Origin: Chitinophagaceae bacterium
GTDB lineage: Bacteria; Bacteroidota; Bacteroidia; Chitinophagales; Chitinophagaceae
Length of the DNA: 64,000 bases
Assembly (NCBI GenBank): GCA_016708765.1
Contig: JADJFD010000001.1
Location: 496,001 to 560,000, forward strand
Reading direction: 5' to 3'
The position numbers were made by a program, and so were the translations under genes. The notes under the pieces were generated by a model that was not told the origin of the DNA, searched no databases, and saw only the letters and a list, made by a program, of their open reading frames with translations. This document shows positions 7,890 through 17,800 of the stretch, piece by piece (position 1 is the stretch's first letter; each line of letters begins with the position of its first letter).

Positions 7890-10800
7890 CTATTGAACCA
7901 GAAATGCTTTAGTCATTTTAGCATTTTCGCCAACAAGCACAACCGTATACACTCCACTTGTTTGACCAGTTGGTAACTGAACAGAACGAATAGCAAATCC
8001 ACCTAAATGCTCAATCGTTTGTGTTATTACTTGCTGACCAACTGCATTAAAGACCTGAAGATTATATTTTCCTGCATTCAACTCTGGTATTTGCATTACA
8101 AACTGTCCATCTCTAACCGGATTTGGATAAAGATTAATATCTGTGGTATTTGATTGACGGGTATCTACTCTTACAATAATGCTATAGAATTTTTTACCAT
8201 CAACCTCAACTGCACTAATTCTATAATAACTAACACCTAGAATTGGAGACGCATCAATTTGTGAATAGCTGGCTTTTCCGCCATCATTTCTTAAGGCATT
8301 TTGCATATTGATAGCAGTAAATTGCTGACCATTTGCCGATCTTTCTACTACGTATTCAGTAATGTTTAATTCCGTAAGATTACTCCATGCAATTCTGATA
8401 GCAGAGCCAGCTTTTGCAGCACTTACATCAACAAATTTTACAGGCAGGGAAACATTATTTTGACCACCAACTCCAAATTGAGAGAACCCTACCATATCCG
8501 TTCTTTCCAATACTGCCAAACTATTACTTCCGGTGGTTGTAAAATGAACTCCGTTCAATGTCCAGGGCGAAGCACTGTTATCTCTTTTAACTAAATGAAT
8601 TTTTGTATAATCAATTATATCAAAAAAACCTTTGGCGGTAAATGTACCCCTATAAAGATTTGGACTTGGATTTTGTGCATTTAGTTCCCAATATCCGTAA
8701 TCGGAAGTTCTTTGAATATTGTCACCAGACTCTCCAAGAGGCAAACCATTGGAACCACTAGCACCATTAATAAATCTAGTGGACAATGTATTAAGTACAT
8801 TCTGTGCTCCATTAAAAACTTCTGTAAAATCAATTTGAGCTAGCTGGAGATTTGCTGTATTTCCTATTGGGAATGTATAACCAGTATTTTCAATTACATC
8901 TCTTTTAAAAGAACCTGCTCCGTTGGTAACTACATAAGAAGTAGCTGAATAAGGAGCTACTGCAGCAGGTAAGGAATTTACTACATACAAGTCGTTATTT
9001 CCAAGAAATACCTTACCTCCATTTAAAGCTAATAAATCCTCAATGGTAAGGTTGGAAGAGAGTTGAACATTTCCTGTAATATTCGCTTGTGTAATATTAC
9101 CTCCTACAGATGGATAAACTGTGGTTGGATTTGCTACGATAGAAATATCATCTAATGCAAACTCATCACGGCTAGTGCTGCCACCATTATCATCACCAAG
9201 CCAGCGTAAGTATATGTAATCGCCGTTAGCGACCGTTAATCCAGTTATAGATAGTGACCGTAGATAAGCTTTCCATACTGGCGATCCGTCTGCAGCTTCT
9301 ATCGAAGCAAAATCGACTGTGCTAACAGGAATATAAGTGACATTATCAACTGAATATGAAAAATTAAAAGTTCCTGAATATAACCAGTCATTAAAATTAA
9401 ATAATTTATATGCAAGCCCTAATGAACTCAAAACCGATCCAGTATTATTTTGTACCTTTAATGTAAGAGTCCCAGGAGTCCAATCATTTCCTCCGGGTTG
9501 AATTCCAAAAGCACTATTACCTGTACTGACAGTAAATGCATAATATCCTCCGGTACCAACTCCACCACTTGAAGTCCCTCTGGCAAAGTCAAGGGTTGTA
9601 TAGCTGCCACCAAAACCACCACCACCATCACTCATTCCTGTAGTTGCCCAAGCATCTGAGTTTAGTTGTCCAGCAACAGGGGAAGTTGTAAAACCAGTTC
9701 CTAAATATTGACCATTATTTACATTCGCAACAGTATTATCAAAATCAATTACATAATTAGTGTTTGCAGCTGTTAATTGCAAACCCAATGCAGGTGCAGC
9801 TGTTGTTGCCTGACTTAGCGGATTGTCTGTAGCTGTTGAAGTATTATATTTTGTATTAACACCTGAACAATTATACTCATAAACCCTATACCAATATGTT
9901 GTACCAAACGATAATCCGGTTACTGATACTGATGAACCAGTATTGTTATAAATAACCTGCTCGCCGCTTCCTGAATATATAGTATTCGGAGATGGATCTG
10001 TTCCATCAACGGGATCTGTAAAAGAGTTAGTAGTATTAATAATTACAATCCTTTTTGAGCCGTTTCCGGGTGTCCAGTTAATTGTCATAGAAGTACCAGC
10101 AACAGCTGTAAAATTTATTCCAGAAGCCTGAGTGAGAGGTGCTGCACAGGAGGCTACTGTAACCTGGCTGTTAGGGTTATTTGCAGCTGCCGAAATATTG
10201 TATTTTGTATTTAATGCAATGCAATTATATTCATACACTCTATACCAATAAGTTGTTGCCGGGCTTAAAACAGCTATATCAACAGAATTACCATTTCCAT
10301 TATACACAACCTGCTCTCCACTACCACTATAATTCGGATCGGGAAGTGGCGTCGTTCCATCTATAGGATCCGTAAAAGAATTAGTCGTATTCATAACTAC
10401 TATTCTGGCTAGTCCATCGCCATTTGTCCATCCTACAGTCATCGTATTAATTCCAACGGAAGAAAAAGTAATTGCACTTGCTTGGGTGCTTGGTGCAGAG
10501 CAAGGCACACTAATTGGAGCAAGGCCAAAACCAGTTATACTGTTATCAGTTGATACAGTCTCAAAACGTATACTGGGATCAGTCCATCCGTCTAAATCAC
10601 CGGCTGTGATACCTGTTTTTAATTGAATATTTGAGTTGGCAGTTGAGACACCACTACCTGTCCAAGCAGTACCTGGATCATTACCAGGTAACCCAAAAAC
10701 ATCTGTCGTAGTACCACCATATCTAACTGCTAATGCATCATCTCCGTTGAACGTAAATGCCTGAGTTACGAAAACAGCTCCATTTCCTGTTACAGTTGCT

Positions 10801-11072
10801 TCCATATCACTTGTTCCTATTACAATTACAGCATTGGCAGCCAATGTACCTGAACTGATTGTAACCAAAGTACTTAGAGCTCCTCCATTAGAACCTTGTT
10901 GAATAACCAGATTGTTAACACTAAAATTTAATGTCCCGGCAGTGTTATTCCAAATCTCAATCCCCTTAGGGGTTGTTCCAGAAGATGTTTCAACATACTG
11001 GCTTATAATCTGTCCTTTTGCTCCCAAAAAAGTAAAAACCATAACTACCACCAAAAAGTAAATCTTCTTCAT
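7890..11072 (-). CDS. secreted multidomain protein with T9SS type A sorting domain
   Basis: A 1060-residue exported protein. A signal peptide (residues 1-20, MKKIYFLVVVMVFTFLGAKG) is followed by a lamin-tail-like beta domain (about 22-185, with GIEIWNNTAG). Two fibronectin-III-like repeats come next, about 110 residues each (195-410; each with WTxGxGxxRIVxxNTTNSFTDP and TYWYRVYEYNC). A jelly-roll-like region (about 440-660, with FALDDISI), a further beta region, and a C-terminal T9SS type A domain (about 985-1060, starting NLYPNPV and ending in KAFLVQ) complete it. T9SS would carry it across the outer membrane for surface attachment or release. There is no catalytic motif; adhesion or polymer binding is a guess. 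It stands alone between terminators. Confidence 0.5.
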   Translation of the reverse strand: MKKIYFLVVVMVFTFLGAKGQIISQYVETSSGTTPKGIEIWNNTAGTLNFSVNNLVIQQGSNGGALSTLVTISSGTLAANAVIVIGTSDMEATVTGNGAVFVTQAFTFNGDDALAVRYGGTTTDVFGLPGNDPGTAWTGSGVSTANSNIQLKTGITAGDLDGWTDPSIRFETVSTDNSITGFGLAPISVPCSAPSTQASAITFSSVGINTMTVGWTNGDGLARIVVMNTTNSFTDPIDGTTPLPDPNYSGSGEQVVYNGNGNSVDIAVLSPATTYWYRVYEYNCIALNTKYNISAAANNPNSQVTVASCAAPLTQASGINFTAVAGTSMTINWTPGNGSKRIVIINTTNSFTDPVDGTDPSPNTIYSGSGEQVIYNNTGSSVSVTGLSFGTTYWYRVYEYNCSGVNTKYNTSTATDNPLSQATTAAPALGLQLTAANTNYVIDFDNTVANVNNGQYLGTGFTTSPVAGQLNSDAWATTGMSDGGGGFGGSYTTLDFARGTSSGGVGTGGYYAFTVSTGNSAFGIQPGGNDWTPGTLTLKVQNNTGSVLSSLGLAYKLFNFNDWLYSGTFNFSYSVDNVTYIPVSTVDFASIEAADGSPVWKAYLRSLSITGLTVANGDYIYLRWLGDDNGGSTSRDEFALDDISIVANPTTVYPSVGGNITQANITGNVQLSSNLTIEDLLALNGGKVFLGNNDLYVVNSLPAAVAPYSATSYVVTNGAGSFKRDVIENTGYTFPIGNTANLQLAQIDFTEVFNGAQNVLNTLSTRFINGASGSNGLPLGESGDNIQRTSDYGYWELNAQNPSPNLYRGTFTAKGFFDIIDYTKIHLVKRDNSASPWTLNGVHFTTTGSNSLAVLERTDMVGFSQFGVGGQNNVSLPVKFVDVSAAKAGSAIRIAWSNLTELNITEYVVERSANGQQFTAINMQNALRNDGGKASYSQIDASPILGVSYYRISAVEVDGKKFYSIIVRVDTRQSNTTDINLYPNPVRDGQFVMQIPELNAGKYNLQVFNAVGQQVITQTIEHLGGFAIRSVQLPTGQTSGVYTVVLVGENAKMTKAFLVQ

Positions 11073-11437
11073 AATAAATATTTAGATTAAAAATTAAATT
11101 TTCACAGTATAAGAATTTTCTTAACCGGACATTCAGAGGATTTGGATGGGACATGCAAAACTAAACTGCAAAACTGCCATCCACATCTTTTCTGTATTAA
11201 GAAAACATGAAGAAGTACTGTATAAAAGAACAGTTTTTATAGCAAATAGTTCTCGTTGCTACAAAACAATTTTGCATCGAGATGATGCACAACAATTATT
11301 CCAAGAGGTTACAGAAAGACTAATTTTTAAAGGGAGGAAGTCTGCTAATATACAAATCAATAGCAAGCTGTAGAAGTGATAAAACTCTTTGTGGATAACT
11401 TACTTATGAAGAATAAGTAACAAATGAAGCTTCTCTA
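11073..11437. other. 365-bp region without a confident gene
   Basis: Upstream of the T9SS cargo gene. A minus-strand -7-like box (TAGTTTTG, 11156-11163) may drive that gene, but no matching -33 TTG is at the right distance. A 75-codon plus-strand ORF (11146-11373) shows no domain, no partner and no promoter and is probably chance. Confidence 0.5.
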
Positions 11438-11842
11438 CTATTTGTTCTCTTTTTTATCAGCAGTCATCTTCATATCGGGGAAAAAAGTAGAAGCTAACAT
11501 AAGTAATGAAGAAAGCAAAACGAGGTAAAGCCCTATTTTTCTTTCGGGACATTCGCCACCATAACAGGCAGCAATCATAAAGAAATTTCGCAATGCCCAT
11601 GCCGTATTTAATGCCGCCACTAGCAGGTTTGATCGTTTTGCCCAAATACGAGGAATAAAATGAAACAACAGGAAAAAGAAAGCACATAAAAAATGAAAAT
11701 ATCCTGGTTTGCCAAATGTAGTACCAGTTGCATCGATACCAGATACGGTAATATTTCTCGAAGCAATATAAACCCAGGGAGTAAAGCAAGAAGCAATCAA
11801 CAATACTGCTGCTGCAAGGCCAATCCATTTAATGTAACGCAT
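11438..11842 (-). CDS. small integral membrane protein of unknown function
   Basis: About 134 residues with four predicted membrane segments: WIGLAAAVLLIASCF (near the N-terminus), FLCAFFFLLFHFIP, LVAALNTAWALRNFFMIAA and LVLLSSLLMLASTFF, ending in a charged KMTADKKENK tail. The Cys pair in CYGGECPERK between helices 3 and 4 could lie on the periplasmic side. I use ATG 11842 (MRYIKWIGL) rather than the TTG seven codons upstream. Family not recognised; similar four-helix proteins occur widely in Bacteroidota. It precedes nothing obvious on its strand and follows the SDR gene by 55 bp, so it may be cotranscribed with it. Confidence 0.5.
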   Translation of the reverse strand: MRYIKWIGLAAAVLLIASCFTPWVYIASRNITVSGIDATGTTFGKPGYFHFLCAFFFLLFHFIPRIWAKRSNLLVAALNTAWALRNFFMIAACYGGECPERKIGLYLVLLSSLLMLASTFFPDMKMTADKKENK

Positions 11843-11897
11843 AATAACAATGTTGGTCCGCAAGTTAGCGAAATGAGGTAATTTCTATTGCGAAAAC

Positions 11898-12569
11898 TTA
11901 AAGTTCAATGATGCGTTTTACATTTTCTGTAGCCATACAGTTTTCATAAATATGACCTGCCAGTTTTTCCGGTGTAATCCATTTACTAAAATCCGCATCG
12001 GGCATTGCTTTTCTATTCTGTGGCGTATCGATAGTGGAAGGGATAACCACACAAGTTATTACCTCCGTATCTTTTGCTTCCTCATTCATCAGCTCTGCCA
12101 GTCGGAAAATAAGCGACTTGCTTAAACCATAGGCCGTCATTCCTTTGCTGTTCTGCATATCTTTTCCCGGTTGAGAACCGATAAGAAAAATGCGGCCGCT
12201 ACCCTGTTTCATCATCTGTATAAAAACAGGCCGGGCAATATTGTATGTTGTTTCAAAATTGAGTTTGTATTGTTTGGCAATATCACTTGTTTTAGTTTCT
12301 GCGATGGAACCCATTGCAAAACCACCTACGGTTAGTACGGCAGCATTGATAACTGACTGGTGATGTATAATTGTTTGTATAGTTTCTAATGCGGCTTCTT
12401 CGTTCATCAAATCAGCTACCACTTTTTCAAATGCATTACTAGTAATAGCAAAATCAGTATTGTCTCCGTGAGTTACAGTGCCAGTTACTTTCCATTTTTC
12501 ATCCAAAAAATGTTGAACAACTGCCCGGCCAAGATTGCCGGATGCGCCTGTTACGATAACTGTTTGCAT
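11898..12569 (-). CDS. SDR-family oxidoreductase
   Basis: A short-chain dehydrogenase/reductase of 223 residues from the ATG at 12569, which puts the Rossmann motif VTGASGNLGRAV immediately after the start, as usual (an upstream in-frame ATG at 12596 adds nine residues). The catalytic Ser is in LIGSQPG, and the Tyr-Lys pair is replaced by YGLSKSLI, keeping YxxSK as in classical SDRs (YxxxK). NAAVLTVGGF corresponds to the NNAG stabilising motif. The substrate is unknown. It is NAD(P)-dependent and cytosolic. It lies 78 bp after a secreted protein gene on the same strand. Family is secure, function is not. Confidence 0.5.
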   Translation of the reverse strand: MQTVIVTGASGNLGRAVVQHFLDEKWKVTGTVTHGDNTDFAITSNAFEKVVADLMNEEAALETIQTIIHHQSVINAAVLTVGGFAMGSIAETKTSDIAKQYKLNFETTYNIARPVFIQMMKQGSGRIFLIGSQPGKDMQNSKGMTAYGLSKSLIFRLAELMNEEAKDTEVITCVVIPSTIDTPQNRKAMPDADFSKWITPEKLAGHIYENCMATENVKRIIEL

Positions 12570-12647
12570 ATTTATCTGGTTTGATCTGCCATACAAAAGT
12601 AGCAGTTAATGTAAAAATCGATGTAATAAGAAAAGTTGAAGCAAGAT

Positions 12648-13247
12648 CTAATCCTCTACCCAACTGCTGAACGTAGAACCTTCAATGCGAATACCCGTTT
12701 CGTTTTTCAGAGAATGATTGATAGTTAGTCTTTTATTAGGAAATGTGGCTGTGGCTTTATCAATAAAAACCACATTGCCCGATTTGTAAGTAACATCTGC
12801 AATGCTAACTGAAGAAACAAAAGATTTATGTTTTATGGGAACAATAACATACATGGGCGGCTGTAAACCTGGTGATGATCTGTTACTAATTCTGAATATA
12901 AGAATGGACTCCCACGCAAATCGCTGGTTGCTGAATTTATAAGAATTGTAACGAGGTACTATTTTTTCTCCACTTAAAACTTCTATGCCTTCTCCTTCTA
13001 CCATATATTTACCACAATTGATATCAGCAGCCGTGAGTTTTGAAAAAACAATATCAGAAGTATCGTTGGTAAACCAGTCGCCTATGACCGTTTTATTAAT
13101 GGGTTCGCAAATTTTCATTTCGATCTTAAACTTGCTGCTGCTGGTAATATCTAAGCTATCCATATTGAACCTGACGGATAAATATGGTGATTGTGCTGCA
13201 ACTACTGAACAAATGCCAAAACATAATATAGAAAAAAGAAGGCGCAT
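12648..13247 (-). CDS. hypothetical exported protein
   Basis: A 199-residue protein with an N-terminal signal peptide (MRLLFSILCFGICSVVAAQ, cleavage after AAQ). The mature part is beta-rich, with a paired Cys pattern (KICEPIN, DINCGKYMVEGEG) and an IVPIKHKSFVSSVSIADV segment. No lipobox and no enzyme motif. It may sit in the periplasm or outer membrane face. Neighbours are the SDR gene downstream and the APC permease upstream on the same strand, 80 bp away, with no shared function evident. I do not recognise the family. Confidence 0.5.
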   Translation of the reverse strand: MRLLFSILCFGICSVVAAQSPYLSVRFNMDSLDITSSSKFKIEMKICEPINKTVIGDWFTNDTSDIVFSKLTAADINCGKYMVEGEGIEVLSGEKIVPRYNSYKFSNQRFAWESILIFRISNRSSPGLQPPMYVIVPIKHKSFVSSVSIADVTYKSGNVVFIDKATATFPNKRLTINHSLKNETGIRIEGSTFSSWVED

Positions 13248-13327
13248 CTTTTACTTTTAGTACGATAAAATTATGAAAATCGTTTAGCTGCTATATACCC
13301 AATCAGCGGTATTTATACAGTAACTCT

Positions 13328-14752
13328 TTATTTATTCTTCTTTTTATAATAAAAATAGAGAGGGATACCTAAAGCAGTTATCAGCAATCCAAGCAGGGAA
13401 TTAATGACTGGTTGTGTACCTGCCAGATAATTTGAAACATCATTATAGATTGTTGCCCCTAAAAAGAAAGCAGTAAAAGCAATATATAATAAAGTTACTA
13501 AAGGATGCTTCCATATTTTATAAGGTCTTTCAGTGGTAGCCATTTTTTTTCTCAGAATAAAAACGCCAACTGCACCCAATCCATAAAATATCCAGGTCAT
13601 AAACACCATGATATCTGCCAACATATCAAACGATCCGGTTATAATAAACATACATATCCATATACAATGTAAAACCAATGCATTACCGGGGGTTTGAAAT
13701 TTCGGATGCGCCTTTCCTGTCCAAGGCAAAAAGATTTTATCTTTTCCCATTGCATAAGTAACTCTAGCGGTAGCCATCGCATTACCATTGATGGCACCGA
13801 GTGTACAGATTACGATCAATGCAGCAATAACGGCGCCAGCCATACTTCCCATTGCAATTGTCATTGCATCTGCCGCAACTAACGATGATGTTGCAATACT
13901 TTCTACCGGCATTACATAGAGGTATGCCTGATTTACCAACACATAAATAACGATGCAGGTTAACACACCTGTAAAAAGACTCTTCGGAATATTCCTCTGA
14001 GGATTTTTTATTTCGCCGGCAATAAATGTGATATTTATCCAACCATCATATGCAAAAAAAGCACCTGAAAGAGCAGCCATAATACCTGCCAATAAAGCAC
14101 CATTTTGTTTAGGGTTTTCTGCTGTAAAGAAATTATTTATATCACCAGCTCCTGAAAAGAAAATTCCAAATACCAACAATACAAGAGCTGCCACTTTTAT
14201 AAATGTTGAAACAACTTGAAAAATACTTCCAGCTTTGGTGCTTAAATAATTAATGGTAGTGAATAGTATTACCAGAAGAATAGCCAATGATTTTACACCT
14301 ATATTCTCCAACGGAAATAAATCTCCAATAAAAGGGATATGCCAGATAACGGAGTGTTCAGTAATTGTATGTAATCTTGGTAAATGCAAAAAATAATCTG
14401 CATACTGTGCACAAACGAATGATATAGCAGCAATGCCAGTTGTATTAATTGCAGAAAAAGCAGCCCAACCGTAGAGATACCCTACAAAGTCGCCAAACAT
14501 TCTTTTGAAATAAACATAAAGCCCACCTGTTTCTGGAATCATGGCACCAAGCTCTGCATAAATCAATGCGCCGAACAAAGAAAAAATTCCTGCAATAATC
14601 CAGATAACCGTTAACCATATCGGCGAACCTAACTGTGCAGCCATGCTGGCTGGTTTCATAAAAACGCCGGAGCCGATTACACTGCCGATTATAATAGCGG
14701 TAGCAGACCAGAATCCGATTTTTTTGGCGAGGGAGGATGAGGTAGTTGACAT
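13328..14752 (-). CDS. APC-family amino acid permease
   Basis: A 474-residue inner-membrane transporter with about 12 hydrophobic segments. The N-terminal IGFWSATAIIIGSVIGSGVFM carries the TM1 unwound GSGVF motif of the APC superfamily, and LIYAELGAMIPETGGLYVYF matches the LAT/cationic amino acid antiporter group (PETGG). ATARVTYAMGKDK near residue 330 is the conserved loop before TM9. Transported substrates are probably neutral amino acids by proton or exchange coupling; this is inference. It ends with a lysine-rich YKKKNK tail. It stands between the hypothetical secreted gene and a strong terminator that belongs to the next gene. Confidence 0.5.
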   Translation of the reverse strand: MSTTSSSLAKKIGFWSATAIIIGSVIGSGVFMKPASMAAQLGSPIWLTVIWIIAGIFSLFGALIYAELGAMIPETGGLYVYFKRMFGDFVGYLYGWAAFSAINTTGIAAISFVCAQYADYFLHLPRLHTITEHSVIWHIPFIGDLFPLENIGVKSLAILLVILFTTINYLSTKAGSIFQVVSTFIKVAALVLLVFGIFFSGAGDINNFFTAENPKQNGALLAGIMAALSGAFFAYDGWINITFIAGEIKNPQRNIPKSLFTGVLTCIVIYVLVNQAYLYVMPVESIATSSLVAADAMTIAMGSMAGAVIAALIVICTLGAINGNAMATARVTYAMGKDKIFLPWTGKAHPKFQTPGNALVLHCIWICMFIITGSFDMLADIMVFMTWIFYGLGAVGVFILRKKMATTERPYKIWKHPLVTLLYIAFTAFFLGATIYNDVSNYLAGTQPVINSLLGLLITALGIPLYFYYKKKNK

Positions 14753-14770
14753 TGAAGCAGGAAGATAAAG

Positions 14771-14797
14771 AAAAAGCCTTGTCTTTTGACAAGGCTT
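14771..14797 (-). terminator. terminator after the ABC-F part of the chimeric gene
   Basis: A perfect 10-bp stem (14774-14783 with 14788-14797), TTTT loop, and a minus-strand T-rich run, 25 bp after the stop of the gene above it. Confidence 0.5.
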
Positions 14798-14821
14798 AAT
14801 ATTAAGATTTATCAGTAACTG

Positions 14822-17800
14822 CTATTTATACAATTCTTCTTTTACAGTTTTTACTCTATCATCTTCCAGGTACTCATCAAAAGTCATTAACCTGTCGATG
14901 ATACCATTCGGTGTTAACTCAATTACACGATTAGCCACAGTCTGCATAAAAGTATGATCATGACTTGTAAGTAGAATGATACCTTTGTAATCTGTACACT
15001 GTTCGTTAAATGCCTGTATACTTTCAAGGTCAAGGTGATTCGTTGGTTGATCTAATAAAATAACATTTGGACTTTGCAACATCATTCGGCTTAACATACA
15101 ACGAACCTTCTCTCCCCCACTTAGTACATTTGTTTTCTTCATTACATCATCACCACTGAATAACATTTTACCAAGAAATCCTCTCAGAAAAGGCTCATCT
15201 ACATCTGTAACATGCGATGGTACATATTGACGAAGCCAATCCATCAGGTTATCTTCTCCGTTAAAAAACTCATTATTTTCTTGTGGTAAATAAGCATGGG
15301 TAACCGTTGTACCCCATTCATAAGACCCACTATCTGCTATTTCTTCGGCTGTAATTATATTAAAGAAGGCTGTAATGGCCAACGGGTCACGGCTTAATAA
15401 AGCAATCTTATCGCCTTTGTTAACAGTGAAGGTTACATTGCTGAACAAAACCCTTCCGTCAACTGATTTTTTTAATTTCTCTACATTCAAAATCTGATTA
15501 CCAACTTCTCGCAACTGTTGGAAGATGATACCCGGATATTTTCTATAACTCGGTTCAATTTCATCAATAGATAATTTTTCCAACGCTTTCTTCCTCGAAG
15601 TTGCTTGTTTACTTTTACTTGCATTCGCACTGAAACGGGCAATGAAATCAATCAATGCCTGACGCTTATCTTCCGTCTTTTTGTTCTTATCGCTTATCTG
15701 GCGAGCCATTAACTGAGAAGACTCGTACCAGAATGTGTAGTTCCCCGTAAATATTTTAATTTTCTGACGATCAACATCCGTTATGTGAGTACATACTGCA
15801 TCTAAAAAGTGACGGTCGTGACTTACTACCAACACTACGTTTTCATATTCAGCAAGGAAATTTTCCAGCCAGCCGATTGTTTCAATATCAAGACCGTTGG
15901 TAGGTTCATCTAACAATAAAATATCTGGATTACCAAAGATGGCCTGTGCCAGCAACACCCTTACTTTTAGATTAGAAGGGATATCTTTCATTAATGACTG
16001 GTGATATTGTTCTGTAACACCAAGTTCTCCTAACAAAGTAGCTGCATCACTCTCTGCAGTGTATCCACCTATTTCACCAAACTCCGCTTCTAGTTCACCT
16101 GCTCTCATTCCATTCTCTTCCGTAAAATCAGCCAACGCATAAATCGTTTCTCTTTCTTTTGCGATAGCCCATAATTTACTATGGCCCATCATCACTGTAT
16201 TCAAAACCAATTCTTCATCGAACTGGAACTGGTTTTGTTTTAAAACCGCCAATCTTTCGCCGGGTGTAATTTCAACTGAGCCTTTGTTGGGTTCAATTTC
16301 TCCACTTAATATTTTCAGGAATGTACTTTTACCAGCACCATTGGCACCAATAACGCCATAACAATTGCCTTTTGTAAAATTCAGGTTTACATCTTCAAAC
16401 AAAACCCTTTTACCTGCAATGTCAAGCGAAACAACGCTGCCATAAGTAAGACCGCTAAATTGTTCTGCATGAACTTGCTGTCCAAGAGAGTTGTAAATTC
16501 TAACTCCAAGTGTGTTATACAAATCACTGTTTAACCGAATGCTGAAACGACCATCATTTGGAGTAGGATATAATTTGAATGCCTGAAACTCGTACAATCT
16601 AAGATGACGATCAGCACATTCATTTACCTGAATGATTGAAGTTTTGGTAGTAACACAACCTGCATTAGTCAACACATAGTTGATTGTTTTAGTTCCCAAA
16701 CCAGCAGCACTTGGCGAAAAGCTGTTACCAGTAACTCCAGGGCCATTCCAAACACCTCCAGCTAATGAAGCTGTAAGACTGTATGCTGGATCAGAAAGAC
16801 AAAGCGTAGTTGGCAAATTGCTAATTGATGCTACCGGAAATGCATTTACAGTAATTGTTGCAGGATTTGAATTAGAAGATCCGCAACCAGCTGTAACGAC
16901 AGCACGGAATTGATAACCATTTTGTCCAATTACACTGCTTTGACTAAATGAGCTTGATGTAGCACCTGAAATATTAACCCAAGCCGAAGCTGGTGTTTGT
17001 CTGAACTGCCACTGATAAGTAAGTGCACCTACTCCAGTTGTAGCACCAACAGTAAATGTAGAATTAGCCCCTTCACAAATAGTGAGATTGGAAGGATGAC
17101 TTATAATAACAGGGAATGTATTTACAGTAAGTGTTGCCGCAGTAGTTATACCTGGTGTACAAGGTGGGCTTGTTATATTATTACGGTATCTATAATTATT
17201 AAATGTAGGAGGAACGTTGGTTAACGTCAGCGTTGGTGTGGTAGCACCTGCATAATTAGCGTTGTTAACAACATTGTTCCAAGTAGAACCACCATTAGTA
17301 CTTACTTCCCACTGAAATATTAATCCACTTCCACTTGCCGCAGCTGTAAAGCTGGTTCCTGTTCCTTCACAAATTGTTTGATCAGAAGGATTACCAGTAA
17401 CTGTTACGGATGAGTTTACAGTTAACAATGCAGGATTTGAAGTTGCAGGCGGTGTACAAGTGCCTGTTACAACACAGCGATAATAATTACCACTTAATCC
17501 GGTTGTTGTAGGGTTTATTGTAAGTGTTGCAGTGCCTACGTTTGAATAAGGAGCCACATTGCTCAAATTGCTATATGTTCCACCCATTCCAGTTGTGCTT
17601 ATCTGCCATTGGTAGGTAATACCAGTACCAGTTGCTGTTACTGCAAATGATGCTGAGCTTCCTGAACAAACAGCAATACTTGATGGTTGTCCTCCAATAT
17701 TTGGCAATGTGTTTACTGTTAAAATAGCAGGATTAGTATTTGAAGTTCCACATTGACCTGTCAACACACAACGGTATTGATTATTATTTAAACCAACGGT

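Noticed and set aside
11146..11373. 75-codon plus-strand ORF upstream of the T9SS cargo gene
   Set aside because: No domain, promoter or neighbour; length is within chance for this AT-rich gap.
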